Source of the DNA: Kosakonia radicincitans DSM 16656
GTDB lineage: Bacteria > Pseudomonadota > Gammaproteobacteria > Enterobacterales > Enterobacteriaceae
Reading direction: 5' to 3'
DNA: 64,000 nt
Assembly (NCBI RefSeq): GCF_000280495.2
Contig: NZ_CP018016.1
Span: forward strand, 1,054,001-1,118,000
This document shows positions 7,864 through 17,900 of the stretch, one piece after another. A program made the position numbers and the translations under genes. Numbering within the stretch: the first letter of the stretch is position 1; each line of letters opens with the position of its first letter. The notes beneath the pieces are model-generated. The model ran no database searches, was not told where the DNA came from, and saw only the letters and a list, made by a program, of their open reading frames with translations.

Positions 7864-10617
7864 TTAGTTGAAGTGAATACCGTCATAAGTGATGCTGCAA
7901 CAGGCAACATTGCTGACCCGGACGCTGAAGCCCGCTGTACCGGAAGCAACCGTACTGGTCGCGCTGATGGTTGCCGTTCCGTTAGCATCCGTCGTGGTCT
8001 GGGTTGTCGACAAGGTCATCGGATCCGTTGTGCTCAGGGTTAGCGTCTGACCGGCGACAGGTTGCCCGTTATCGGGGCGAATCAACTTCACCGCGAAGAC
8101 GTTCTGATCCACGCCGTTAGCCGGAGAATAATCCGTGATCATCCTGAACATGCTTTGCAGCATGAGGAAATTCACCGGACTTGTCGCTTCGTTACCATTA
8201 TCCAGAGAAGCGATAACCGTATTTTTTATCGCTGCAAGCGATACCACTTCTGTTCTGGCTTTACCATTGGCATTGGTCGTCGCCTGGGTGCCCAGCACCT
8301 GGCTGAGCGTATCCTGGGTTTTAAAAGTGATGTTAACGCCAGCGATTGGATTTCCTTTGATATCCAGCACGGTGGCTTCCACTTCATCCTGATCCACGCC
8401 GTCTCTCAATGCATTGTCTTTGGTGGTCATCAGGTTAACCTGCGCCCGCGCCACACGGGATTCGAACTCCACATCAACCTGGCGGCGGGTGCCGTTGTCC
8501 AGCGTTGCCGTTACCGTACTGGGGCCGTCCTGAATATTGGTCAGGTCGACCGTTACAGCGCCATTGCTGTCTGTCGTCACGGTTGATGCTGAAGCCACTG
8601 CGCCATTATTCGCCGTGATGGTAACGTTCTGTCCAGCCTGTGGCTTACCGTTGTTGTCGGTGACCACTATTCGCACGCTGTTTTTGTCGCTGCCATCGGC
8701 CAGCGCATTATTGCGCGTGACGGTCATGCTACTCACGATATAGCTGATAACCGGCGTAAAGTGGGTATCCACCGACGTTGTGGTGCCATTGCTTAACGCC
8801 GCCGTTACCGTCGTGGTTCCTGCGGCGGTATTGGTCAGCGTGGCCCAGGCCAGCCCGTCTGCCCCCGTCGTTCCGGTCACCGTCGTAACCTGCGCGCCCT
8901 TGTTGGCGGTGAAGGTCACGCTTTCTCCGGCAAGGGCATTGCCGTTACCGTCGGTCACTTCCACCTGTACGGCGTTGGCAGAATTACCATCGGCCAGCGC
9001 ATTATTGCGCGTGACCATCATGTTGTTCATCATCGCGCTGGTTGACGACGTGAAGGTAGTTTTTACTGACGTTGCTGCACCACTGGCCAGCGAAGCGGTG
9101 ACGATGGCGCTTCCCGGCAGGGTACTGGTCAGCGTCGTCTCTACAACCCCGTCTGCGTCAGTTGTTCCGCTGCGCGTGACGATTTTCGCCCCGTTACTGG
9201 CGCTAAAATTGACGGTCTGCCCGGCAAGCGGGTTGCCGTTACCATCGGTCACTTTTGCCTTCACGGCGTTGGCGGCGGCGCCATCGGCCAGCGCATTATC
9301 ACGGGTAACGATAAGATCGCTGCCCTGGATGGTGGCGACCGGCGGGTTCACCGTCACCTCTGTGCTGGCACGGTTTGATTTGTTGTCCTGGTTATCCCAG
9401 GCCACGGCGCGAATAGGCCAGGTGTTGTTGCCGCTCTGCCACGGTGGGAGAACAACGGTGGCCGTGGTCGTGCCCGTCACATTAATTTTACCGCCAGCGG
9501 CCAGCAGCTCTGGCGCATCCCACTCGACGCGTTTCACCCCGTATTTTGCGGTGACGATGGCGTCCAGCGCGATCGTTTCGCCGGCATTGCCGCTTTGCCT
9601 GGCCGGTAACGCCAGCGTAATCATCTCCTGCTTACGGTAATCAAGCACAATCGCATTGTTACGTTCGACCAGATCGTGACGGCTTCCGGCCAGGCTACGC
9701 ATGATACGAACCGCATCCGGATTAAGCTGCTCGCGCAGCGAAACGCCCGGCTGATAACGTAACATCAGCGAGAAGCGGGTATCGCTGATGCCGCTGCCAG
9801 TCTGATAATCCACCCCCGTTGTCAGCAGTGGAACGGGCGTCCAGCTCAGCCCTGCTGTAATCGCCCGCGGGTTATTTTGCCGGTTGTTCTTATCAACCAG
9901 CGCCACGTGACTTCCCCGATACTGCTCATACACCAGACGGCCGCCCAACTGCGGATAATCAGGCAGCCAGGCTTCGGCGCGAATGTCCCAGCCGTCCGCC
10001 GGGCGTTCATCGTAATTGGCGAAATCCCTGGACTGATGCCAGCCCGTGAGGCCGAAATAGCTGTTCGCGCTGAGTTTGAGGTAGTCGGTCCAGGCTTCAG
10101 CCCCGAAACCCGCGCGGCGGTTGCTGCCGGTGAAGTCGTTATCCAGGAACAGATTAGCGCCGTACATCCAGCTGCCGTAGAGCGTTCGCCATCCGAGCCC
10201 CAGGTTGCCGGTCTGCCGCCCCTCTGGCGCACGATATCCGAGCTGCGCAAACAGGATATTCTTCGGGCCATCATAAAGTGGCAGCAAGAAATCTAACGCG
10301 CTATTGCCCAGGTTCCCTTTGGTATCAACGTTCAGTTGTACGCGAGCGGTGCCGAACTGTGAGAGCCAGGCCTGCACTTCACTGTTAGCTGCGCCGGAAA
10401 AATGGCCCAGCGCCAGGTTTTTCAATGCCCCGGACTGGTCATCTGCTTGCAGTGCTGCGCCAGTGGCCATCGTGGCAACAGAAAAACGGTTTTCCGTGTT
10501 GTTTTGGCTGTCGGTGGTTAAAGAGGGAGTGGGCAGAGCAGCGTGTGCCAGCGGATGCCAGACAGGTAATAGCTGCGTCAGTATCAGTAATCCCGAGGTG
10601 GTTTTTTTAATATCCAT
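7864..10617 (-). CDS. Inverse autotransporter (intimin/invasin-like) adhesin with Big-1 repeats
   Basis: A 917-residue surface protein. It has a signal peptide (residues 1-26, ending PLAHA), then an inverse autotransporter beta-barrel over about 60-310 (GLGWRTLYGSWMYGANLFLD, RYQPGVSLREQL). After a linker and an Ig-like segment (about 340-425) come five bacterial Ig-like (Big-1) domains. Three of these carry the near-identical opening TRNNALADG, with variants, and the internal DGNGNPLAGQ motif. There is no C-type lectin domain; the protein ends soon after a vicinal Cys-Cys (NVACCSITYDG). The ATG at 10617 is preferred to the in-frame ATG at 10632 because GGAG is correctly spaced and the signal peptide is then normal. 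The family anchors its barrel in the outer membrane and displays the C-terminal Ig rod for adhesion. Confidence 0.88.
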   Translation of the reverse strand: MDIKKTTSGLLILTQLLPVWHPLAHAALPTPSLTTDSQNNTENRFSVATMATGAALQADDQSGALKNLALGHFSGAANSEVQAWLSQFGTARVQLNVDTKGNLGNSALDFLLPLYDGPKNILFAQLGYRAPEGRQTGNLGLGWRTLYGSWMYGANLFLDNDFTGSNRRAGFGAEAWTDYLKLSANSYFGLTGWHQSRDFANYDERPADGWDIRAEAWLPDYPQLGGRLVYEQYRGSHVALVDKNNRQNNPRAITAGLSWTPVPLLTTGVDYQTGSGISDTRFSLMLRYQPGVSLREQLNPDAVRIMRSLAGSRHDLVERNNAIVLDYRKQEMITLALPARQSGNAGETIALDAIVTAKYGVKRVEWDAPELLAAGGKINVTGTTTATVVLPPWQSGNNTWPIRAVAWDNQDNKSNRASTEVTVNPPVATIQGSDLIVTRDNALADGAAANAVKAKVTDGNGNPLAGQTVNFSASNGAKIVTRSGTTDADGVVETTLTSTLPGSAIVTASLASGAATSVKTTFTSSTSAMMNNMMVTRNNALADGNSANAVQVEVTDGNGNALAGESVTFTANKGAQVTTVTGTTGADGLAWATLTNTAAGTTTVTAALSNGTTTSVDTHFTPVISYIVSSMTVTRNNALADGSDKNSVRIVVTDNNGKPQAGQNVTITANNGAVASASTVTTDSNGAVTVDLTNIQDGPSTVTATLDNGTRRQVDVEFESRVARAQVNLMTTKDNALRDGVDQDEVEATVLDIKGNPIAGVNITFKTQDTLSQVLGTQATTNANGKARTEVVSLAAIKNTVIASLDNGNEATSPVNFLMLQSMFRMITDYSPANGVDQNVFAVKLIRPDNGQPVAGQTLTLSTTDPMTLSTTQTTTDANGTATISATSTVASGTAGFSVRVSNVACCSITYDGIHFN
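8693..9310 (-). repeat. Internal Big-1 coding repeats
   Basis: Three copies of a roughly 35-base segment begin near 8693, 8988 and 9283. They share the core CATCGGCCAGCGCATTAT, which encodes the LADG/NALADG start of successive Big-1 domains. Spacing of about 295 bp equals one Ig domain of about 98 residues. The first two copies are almost identical at DNA level, which suggests recent duplication or gene conversion. Confidence 0.75.
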
Positions 10618-11111
10618 CAATAATGACTCCATTCCTTGCGGCAGGTGTCCCTAAGAAATAATTATTCATCCCGGTAGTAAAAAGCGCAGTAATCATCCAG
10701 TTTGTACTCTATTTCCCGGTTATTTTTCTAACGGCTCTGGAATTTACACCATCTCCGGATTGAATTAAGAAGATAGAATCCTAAAAATGGCGTGGATCGC
10801 TGATAAATAATTTTGTGTTATCACGATAAATTATTATATGTTTTTCTTGTCTGGTGACTGGAATATAGGTGGTGACTTTTTTTGAAGAGGTTTTTTGTAT
10901 TTGTGGATGCGTGTTTTTTTAAAGATTAAGCGTATTTTCTATTTTTAATGAAGATATTTCCCTCTCTGTTTCATTGGGCGGAGGCAAAAAGATAACCGCA
11001 GCGGCATCACGGTAGCGGAAGATTTTACGCTCTGTCGCTTATCTTCTGCGCAGATCCCGCTATGCTCTTGTGTCTGGTTGAGGTATGGCAACGGCTTCAG
11101 GAGGAAAGAAA
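10618..11111. other. AT-rich divergent intergenic region
   Basis: About 490 bp between the divergent starts of the invasin-like gene and the hexuloisomerase gene. From roughly 10660 to 10970 it is strongly AT-rich compared with the flanking GC-rich genes, with long T and A runs. It must hold both promoters, but no single convincing -35/-10 pair stands out. No ORF or RNA signature was recognised. AT-rich adhesin promoters of this kind are often bound by H-NS (family knowledge, not shown here). Confidence 0.5.
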
Positions 11112-11672
11112 ATGGGCGTGCAGCAAAACATCCGCAGTATTTTAAATGAACTGGCGCAAAATGCGCAGAGCATTGATAACGCGCAAGCCGGGCAGCTTAT
11201 CGCGCATATCAGAAAAGCGGGCCATATCTTTTTGCAGGGCGCCGGGCGGAGCGGCATTGCTATCCGTGGTTTCGCCAACCGGCTTTTGCACCTTGGTTTT
11301 TCCGTCAGCGTGGTGGGGGAAATGTCTTCGCCGCACAGTAAACCGGGGGATTTATTGATTATCGGTTCCGGTAGCGGCGAAACCGGCAGCCTGAAAAGCC
11401 TGGCGCAAAAAGCGGTGGAAAGCGGGGTGGATGTGGCGCTGATTACCCTGAACGCCGACTCTTCCATAGGCCGCATGGCAAACTGCGTACTGGTCTTGCC
11501 GGGCACAGCAAAAACAGAGAATGCGCGCATTGAAGGTGCGTTTTCCCAGCCGATGGGTTCTGCTTTCGAGCAGCTCTGTTTTATTACCTGTGACGCGATT
11601 ATTCTTGAACTGATGGCGCAGCTTGGCGAATCCAGCAACAGCATGTTTAAACGGCACGCTGATTTTGAATAA
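11112..11672 (+). CDS. hxlB: 6-phospho-3-hexuloisomerase (SIS domain protein)
   Basis: A 186-residue SIS-domain sugar isomerase. The phosphosugar-binding signature is clear: IFLQGAGRSGIAIRGFANRL near residues 40-60, then VVGEMSSPHSKPGDLLIIGSGSGETGSL, and a helix with IEGAFSQPMGSAFEQLCF. This set is typical of 6-phospho-3-hexuloisomerase (HxlB/PHI), which converts 3-hexulose-6-phosphate to fructose-6-phosphate in the ribulose monophosphate route. The ATG at 11112 is chosen because of a strong AGGAGGAAAGAA upstream; an in-frame ATG at 11085 lacks one. The partner synthase (HxlA) is not in the window, so the true substrate may be another phosphosugar. A TetR gene follows 149 bp downstream on the same strand. 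Confidence 0.75.
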   Translation: MGVQQNIRSILNELAQNAQSIDNAQAGQLIAHIRKAGHIFLQGAGRSGIAIRGFANRLLHLGFSVSVVGEMSSPHSKPGDLLIIGSGSGETGSLKSLAQKAVESGVDVALITLNADSSIGRMANCVLVLPGTAKTENARIEGAFSQPMGSAFEQLCFITCDAIILELMAQLGESSNSMFKRHADFE

Positions 11673-11821
11673 TGATACGGAGCGCGTTGCGCTTCGTTAA
11701 TACATTTTCCCGCTTCCGATTATTTGCGTGATGACGGTCGTAAATTCTTTATTCTGTTTTGAGCTGACTTGGTGATATTAACATTTCATTATATGATGGT
11801 GTTTATTTTCGGAGCCAGACA

Positions 11822-12376
11822 ATGAATCGTCACGAACTTATACTCCGCGCCGCCAGAACCTGCATGATAGAAAAAGGCTTTCATAATGCCTCCATTAAAA
11901 ATATCGCGGCCTGCGCTAATGTCAGCGCCGGGCTTATCTATCGCTATTTTGCAAATAAAGACAGCATCATTGAAGCGCTGGTGACCGACATTGTTAATAA
12001 TATGCGAAGTCACATAAATGACAAACCCCGGCATGATGAGAATCAGCCGTTAGATATATTCCAGGAATCTGCTTTCTGGGCGGATTTGCAGGATAATATC
12101 TTTATGCTGATGGATATCGCCTCCGCTGCGATCCGCAACGAGCGCTATAAAAAGCTGGTGACGGAGGCGCACAACGCCTTGCAGGATGATATCGTTCGGC
12201 GCGAGAAACAGCGACACCCGGCAATGGATGAGTCGATTATTCGTACCCGCCATTATGTCATCACCATGCTGCTGGATGGCGTCATTGTGCAGTGCGGCAG
12301 AAAAGGCTATGTCATCGACGACGAATTACGCCAGATGATTAATGCGATTTTGCATAATCTGGTGCATGCGAAATAA
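11822..12376 (+). CDS. TetR/AcrR family regulator
   Basis: A 184-residue TetR-type repressor. The N-terminal helix-turn-helix lies at about residues 20-50 (NASIKNIAACANVSAGLIYR, then YFANKDSIIEAL). The remaining helices form the ligand/dimer domain and carry no diagnostic motif. It follows the hexuloisomerase gene on the same strand with a 149-bp gap and converges on the next TetR gene with 11 bp between stops. Its target could be the upstream isomerase gene or the nearby efflux operon; neither can be decided here. Confidence 0.88.
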   Translation: MNRHELILRAARTCMIEKGFHNASIKNIAACANVSAGLIYRYFANKDSIIEALVTDIVNNMRSHINDKPRHDENQPLDIFQESAFWADLQDNIFMLMDIASAAIRNERYKKLVTEAHNALQDDIVRREKQRHPAMDESIIRTRHYVITMLLDGVIVQCGRKGYVIDDELRQMINAILHNLVHAK

Positions 12377-12387
12377 TTTAGTCTCCT

Positions 12388-12969
12388 TCAGGCGTTCGGG
12401 TTGCTAAAAATCAACGTATTAAGACGCAGCAGCTCATTTTCATTGAGTTGCTGATCGTAAACCACCCGACAAATAAAGCCATCGATAATAGTCAGTAGCA
12501 GACGAATTTGTGCCCGGCTAAACGGTTGCTGCGTTTCTCTATTCAGGAGTTCGGCGTTTCCGGCAAGATAACTAATGGTTCGTTCTTCTTCATCAGTTAA
12601 TATTTTGCGCACCTGTTCATTTCTTGAGGCTTCCGAATAACTTTCCAGTAATAACGCGTGTTCGCGCTGACTCCAGCCGGACCAGAAAGCGGATTCACTA
12701 TTCAGAAGATCGCTCAGCGTCGTATCAGATCGTAGCTGGCGAAATAAAAACGCTCGCCATTGGGCCGCGACACTTTTTACCACCTCATTAATCAGCGCCT
12801 CTTTACTGTGAAAATCACGATAAAGCTGGCCCGCGCCATAACCCGACCGGCTGAATAACTCGGCCATACTGCACCCGTGAAAGCCGTGCTCGCTGAAACA
12901 GGCTTTTGCCGCTTCAATGATTATTTGTCGGCGTTCATTTACGCGTTGCTCTTGTTTGTTTGTCGCCAA
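12388..12969 (-). CDS. TetR family regulator near the RND pump
   Basis: A 193-residue TetR-type regulator with the helix-turn-helix at about residues 25-60 (GCSMAELFSRSGYGAGQLYR, then DFHSKEALINEV) and a C-terminal domain like those of AcrR-related repressors. It is on the same strand as the RND operon and lies downstream of it, separated by the small exported protein gene and a hairpin. It is the nearest plausible repressor for the palindromic operator upstream of that operon. This pairing is an inference from proximity, since the regulator is not divergent from the pump as in acrR-acrAB. Confidence 0.88.
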   Translation of the reverse strand: MATNKQEQRVNERRQIIIEAAKACFSEHGFHGCSMAELFSRSGYGAGQLYRDFHSKEALINEVVKSVAAQWRAFLFRQLRSDTTLSDLLNSESAFWSGWSQREHALLLESYSEASRNEQVRKILTDEEERTISYLAGNAELLNRETQQPFSRAQIRLLLTIIDGFICRVVYDQQLNENELLRLNTLIFSNPNA

Positions 12970-12998
12970 AATAAGTTACCTGCGGACGGGTAAATATT

Positions 12999-13031
12999 GC
13001 TCCTGTGGCCGCTTTGCCTGTCCACAGGAGC
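12999..13031 (-). terminator. Hairpin, probable terminator of the DUF6515-like gene
   Basis: A perfect 10-bp stem (12999-13008 with 13022-13031) with a 13-base loop, just after the stop of the small exported protein gene on the minus strand. The tail is only weakly T-rich, so termination may be partial. Confidence 0.55.
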
Positions 13032-13038
13032 ATTAAGG

Positions 13039-13395
13039 TTAAAGGCCAGCCGGCCGTGGCACTTCAATGTACTCATCATCGATATTGCGCTGGTAATAGT
13101 GGCCATCTTTTACGTAATAGCGTTTGCCGTTGTAGTCCAGCACCGACATCGCGCCGCCAGAAGGTCTGTCGACCACCACATAACGACCATCCTGTTTTTG
13201 ATAATAGAGACCATTCAGCAGGTAGTAGGTTAATCCACCAATCACGATCAGTTCCGCCGCAGGCGGTAAGATGGTCAGGGGCGCATTATCGCGCGGCAAC
13301 GCGGGGCCTGGGCGGTGCGGATCGCCAAAAGGTGCCGCTATTGTACTGAATGAAAGACTCAGTAAGACGAATAAGGTGCAGGTGTGTTTTTTCAT
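13039..13395 (-). CDS. Small exported protein, DUF6515-like
   Basis: A 118-residue protein with a signal peptide (residues 1-20, ending STIAA) followed by a proline-rich segment (DPHRPGPALPRDNAPL). A hydrophobic stretch (AELIVIGGLTYYLLNGLYY) leads into repeated YY-containing beta hairpins (NGKRYYVKDGHYYQ). This arrangement matches the DUF6515/periplasmic YXXY-type family, whose function is unknown. It lies downstream of the RND operon on the same strand. A hairpin between them (13442-13470) suggests separate or attenuated transcription. Localisation is periplasmic or outer-membrane associated. Confidence 0.7.
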   Translation of the reverse strand: MKKHTCTLFVLLSLSFSTIAAPFGDPHRPGPALPRDNAPLTILPPAAELIVIGGLTYYLLNGLYYQKQDGRYVVVDRPSGGAMSVLDYNGKRYYVKDGHYYQRNIDDEYIEVPRPAGL

Positions 13396-13441
13396 GGTTG
13401 CCTTTCCCGGTGTGTCACAAGTATCGAACAGACTCTCTTTA

Positions 13442-13470
13442 CACCCGGCAGAGCATTCTTCTACCGGGTG
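13442..13470 (-). terminator. Hairpin after the RND efflux operon
   Basis: A 7-bp GC-rich stem (13442-13448 with 13464-13470), extended inward by further pairs after one mismatch. It lies 14 bp beyond the stop of the outer-membrane factor gene and before the DUF6515-like gene. There is no long T run, so it is a moderate terminator candidate. Confidence 0.5.
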
Positions 13471-13483
13471 CTTACACAGTGTC

Positions 13484-14920
13484 TTAACGCTGCTGCAGTG
13501 CTGCCGTTTTCTCTTCCAGCCCTGTACCGCCGCCCATCACTTTATACAGCGTTATCAGGTTGGTGTAATACTCCTGCTGCACGCTGACCAGCGAGGTTCT
13601 GGCCGTGTATAACGTGCGCTGGGCATCAAGCGCGTTCAACCAGGTATCCACACCATTGCGGTAACGCAGATACGCCAGCCGGTAATACTCTTCGGCCGCT
13701 TTGGTATAGTTTTTCTGCGCGGTGAGTTGATCGTTAATCGTACCGCGCCGCGCCAGCGCATCGGCCACTTCCTGGAAGGCCGTCTGCACCGATTTCTCAT
13801 AGGCCGCTACGTAGTACTCCTTCTGCGCCTTGGTGTAGTTCAACTGCGAAATGTTATAGCCACCAGTGAAGATGGGCAGCGAAATACTTGGCGAGAAGGA
13901 CCACACCCCGGCGCCGTGTTTAAACAGTGACGACAGGTCGCTGCTTGCCGCGCCGCCGCTGGCGGTCAGCGAGATGCTTGGGAAGAAATTCGCCCGCGCT
14001 GCCCCAATGCTGGCATTGGCCGATTTCAGATTATGCTCGGCTTCCAGCACATCCGGACGATTCAGCAGCACGTCGGAAGAGATGCCCGCCGGGATCTCTT
14101 TGAACGCATTTGCCACCGCATCAATGTTTTCCGGGATCAGGTTATCCGGCACGGCCCGCCCAACCACCAGATCGAGGGCGTTTTTATCCTGCGCCACGCT
14201 GGTCTGGTATTTCGCCACATCGGCGAGCGCCGAATGGTACGTTGTGGCGGCGGAAGAGACATCTACCATTGACGCAGTGCCGTGACGAAGCTGCGCCTGG
14301 GTGACTTCCATCGATTGCCGCGCGCTTTCGGCAGTCTCTTTCGCAATGGTCAGATTGCTTTTATCCGCCGCCAGCGTCAGCCAGTAATCCACCGTGTTGT
14401 AGAGCACCGTCAGACGCGTACTGCGCGCCCCTTCGACGGTACCCAGCCAGGTTTCATACTGCTCGCGCGTCAGGCTCTGGTTTTTGCCAAACAGATCCAG
14501 CTCAAACGAGCTGGTGCTGGCATCGCCTTCATAGCTGGAACTGACAGACGTCCCGCTGCCGGTGTTGTTGAGCGAGCGGGAACGGGTGCCGGTCAGCTCC
14601 GCGTTAATGGTCGGGAAGAGGTTCGAACGCTCTTCGCCATACTGCGCCCGCGCGGATTTCACGCTGGCGACTGCTTCCCGCAGGTCGCGGCTGCTGTCGA
14701 GCGCCATCGCCACTACCTGGCGCAGGCGGTCATCGAGAATGTACTGCTGCCAGTCGATATCGCGATAGTTATTCCCCTGAGTGCCTTTCAGGGAGGCATA
14801 GGCCTCCCCGGCAGGAAGCTGGCCACTGACCGGCGAGGTTGGCCTGTCATAGTGGGGATCCAGCGAAATACAGCCCGCTAACAGAAACGGTACGCATGCT
14901 GCTAAAAGTCTTGCTGACAT
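13484..14920 (-). CDS. RND pump outer-membrane factor, OprM/EefC-like lipoprotein
   Basis: A 478-residue TolC-superfamily channel. It starts at the ATG at 14920, preceded by AGGAG; the reading frame stays open further upstream only inside the RND gene. The lipobox LLAGC is at residues 14-18, and the mature protein starts CISLDPHYDRP, so it is lipid-anchored like OprM. Two repeated helical modules follow, with the typical LDLFGKNQSLTREQYE and SPSISLPIFTGGYN segments. It forms the outer-membrane exit duct for the pump. Only one base separates its start from the RND stop, so translation is coupled. The set resembles EefABC of Klebsiella aerogenes, but this name is not proven. Confidence 0.9.
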   Translation of the reverse strand: MSARLLAACVPFLLAGCISLDPHYDRPTSPVSGQLPAGEAYASLKGTQGNNYRDIDWQQYILDDRLRQVVAMALDSSRDLREAVASVKSARAQYGEERSNLFPTINAELTGTRSRSLNNTGSGTSVSSSYEGDASTSSFELDLFGKNQSLTREQYETWLGTVEGARSTRLTVLYNTVDYWLTLAADKSNLTIAKETAESARQSMEVTQAQLRHGTASMVDVSSAATTYHSALADVAKYQTSVAQDKNALDLVVGRAVPDNLIPENIDAVANAFKEIPAGISSDVLLNRPDVLEAEHNLKSANASIGAARANFFPSISLTASGGAASSDLSSLFKHGAGVWSFSPSISLPIFTGGYNISQLNYTKAQKEYYVAAYEKSVQTAFQEVADALARRGTINDQLTAQKNYTKAAEEYYRLAYLRYRNGVDTWLNALDAQRTLYTARTSLVSVQQEYYTNLITLYKVMGGGTGLEEKTAALQQR

Positions 14921-14921
14921 C

Positions 14922-17900
14922 TTATTCTCCTGATTTTTCTGTCGTTTCGCGCACTGCTTTGTACTCCTCCGGCACGGAAGGGAATACGCGTCTGACCAGC
15001 ACGAAGAACAGAGGAACAAGGAAAATGGCCAACAAGGTGGCGGCGATTGTCCCCCCGATAATCCCCGTCCCGATGGCGATTCGACTGTTAGCGCCCGCGC
15101 CGGTTGAGATAGCCAGCGGCAGTACACCGGCGGTGAACGCCAACGATGTCATGATGATCGGGCGTAAACGCGTGCTGGCCGCGTGAATCGCCGCCGCCAC
15201 CAGGTTTTCGCCTCGCCGGTAGTTTTCCTCGGCGAATTCCACAATCAGGATCGCGTTCTTCGCCGACAGGCCGATGATGGTCAGCAGCGCCACCTGGAAG
15301 TAGACATCGTTCTCCAGCCCGCGCAGCGTAATGGCTAACAGGGAACCAAATACCCCGAGCGGAACCACCATCATGACCGAGAAGGGCACTGACCAGCTTT
15401 CATACAGCGCCGCCAGGCAGAGGAAGACAACAATCAGCGAAATACCATACAGCGACATGGCCTGGTTCCCGGCCAGGCGTTCCTGGTAGGAGAGGTCGCT
15501 CCACGCATAGGTGGTGGCTCCACCAGGCAGGGCTTTTGCCAGTTTCTCCATGGTGTTCATCGCTTCCCCGGAACTGCTGCCGGGCGCGGACTGCCCCTGA
15601 ATCTCATAGGAAGAGAGGCCGTTATAGCGGGAGAGCGCATCCGCGCCATAAATCCAGTGCGCAGAAGCGAACGACGAGAACGGCACCATGGTGCTGTTGC
15701 CATCGCTGTCGGTACCGCGAACGAACCAGCTATCGATATCCTCCGGCTTGCTGCGGAAGGCTGAATCCCCCTGGATGTAGACTTTTTTCACCCGTCCACG
15801 ATCCGAGAAGTCATTCACATACGTTCCGCCGATGGCCGAACTGAGGGTACTGTTGACATCGCTGACGGAGACTCCCAGCGACTGCGCTTTCACGTCATCC
15901 ACATCGACCTGCACTTGCGGTAAGTCCGGCAGTGAGTTCGGGCGCACGCTGGAGAGCGTCGGATCCTTCGCTGCTTCGGCCAACAACTGGTTACGCAGTT
16001 TCAGCAGCGTATCGCGGTCGGTGCCGCCGCGCGCCTGCAACTCAAAGGTGAAGCCGTTCGACTGGCCCAGGCCGCTGACCGACGGCGGCGTCAGCACGAA
16101 GATCTGCGCATCACGGATCGAGGAGAGGTTCATCATTGCCCGCTTCGCGATCGCATCGGCGCTGTTCTCTGCGCCTTTACGCAGATCCCAGTTTTTCAGC
16201 GAGATAAATCCCACCCCGGCGTTCTGCCCGCTACCCGCAAAGCTGAAGCCATCGACCAGCATGCTGACGTTGACGTTATCTTTCTCTTTGGTCTGGAAGT
16301 AGTTCTGGATCTGTTTACGCACTTCGAGAGTGCGGTTTTCCGTGGCACCTGGCGCCAGCGTGTACTGCACCATGATGTAACCCTGGTCTTCGGTCGGCAG
16401 GAAGCCGGTCGGCAGACGCATATACATCACTGCACAGCCGATTAACAGCACGCTGTACAGCGCCAGATAACGGCCCGGACCATGCAGGACTTTCGCCACG
16501 CGCTGGTGGTAACGCTCCTGTATTTTCTCGTAGCTGCGGTTGAACCAGCCGAAGAAACCTTTACCGGCATTTTCATGATCGTGCGGCTTCAGCAGCGTGG
16601 CGCACAGGGCAGGGGTGAGTGTTAACGCGATGATCACCGACAGCACCATTGACGAGACGATGGTGATGGAGAACTGGCGGTAAATCACCCCCGTGGAACC
16701 GCTGAAGAAGGTCATCGGCAGGAACACGGCGGAAAGCACCATGGCGATACCGATCAGCGCTGCGGTGATCTCCTTCATCGATTTTTCTGTCGCTTGCCGT
16801 GGCGGCAGCCCTTCTTCCCGCATCACACGCTCGACGTTTTCCACCACCACGATGGCGTCATCGACCAGCAAACCGATGGCGAGCACTATCCCGAACATCG
16901 TCAGGGTGTTGATGGAGTAGCCGAAGGCCGCCAGCACGCCGAAGGTTCCCAGCAGCACCACCGGCACGGCAATCGTCGGGATCAAGGTGGTGCGCAGGTT
17001 TTGCAGGAACAGGAACATCACCACCACCACAAGGGCGATCGCTTCGGCGAGGGTTTTCACCACTTCCTCAATGGAAATTTTGACGAAGTCGGTGCTGTCG
17101 AGCGGATAGTCAATGGCGTAACCGGCAGGCATGGTACTGCGGAACTCATCGACGGTGTTTTTAACCCGTTCTGCGGTGGATAAGGCGTTCGCGCCGGAGG
17201 CCAACTGAATGGCGATACCCGCTGCCGGGTGGCCGTTGGCCAGTACGTTGGCGCTGTAATCTTCGCTGCCCATTTCAACCCGGGCGACATCGCTTAAGCG
17301 GACAACGGAACCATCGGTTTTGGTTTTCAGCACAATATTGCGGAACTGTTCCGGCGTTTGCAGACGCGAACGCGAACGCACGGTGGCAACCAGTTGCTGC
17401 TCGCCGCTGGCCGGTTGTGCCCCTAACTGCCCGGATGAGACCTGGGTGTTCTGGTTTTCCAGCGCGCTTTCCACATCGGAAGGCATCAGCGAGTAAGCGG
17501 CCAGCTTGTTCGGGTCCATCCAGATACGCATCGCATATTCCGAACCAAACACCTGCACGCGGCCCACGCCATTAACGCGCGCCAGCACATCTTCCATGTT
17601 GCTGACCAGGTAGTCAGAGACATCCGAAGAGGTACTTTTGTTGGTCTTGTCATACAGCGCCATGACCAGCAGGAAGTCGCTTTGCGCTTTCTCCACGGTC
17701 ACGCCTTGCGAGGTGACCGCATCCGGTAAGCGGCTTTCCGCCTGCTGGACTTTGTTCTGCACCTGCACCTGCGCAATATCCGGGTCGGTACCCTGCTGGA
17801 AGGTAACGGTGATTTTGACCTGGCCCGTGGACGCGGTACTGGAGGAGGAAAAATAGAGCATGCCGTCCAGGCCGGTCAGCTGCTGTTCAATCACCTGCGT

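Noticed and set aside
8780..9640. 286-codon open frame on the plus strand inside the invasin-like gene
   Set aside because: Antisense shadow of repetitive GC-rich Big-1 coding DNA; low-complexity V/A/P-rich peptide, no ribosome site, no family resemblance.
14921..15127. N-terminal extension of the outer-membrane factor frame
   Set aside because: It lies inside the RND gene; the lipoprotein start at 14920 has a good ribosome site and lipobox.
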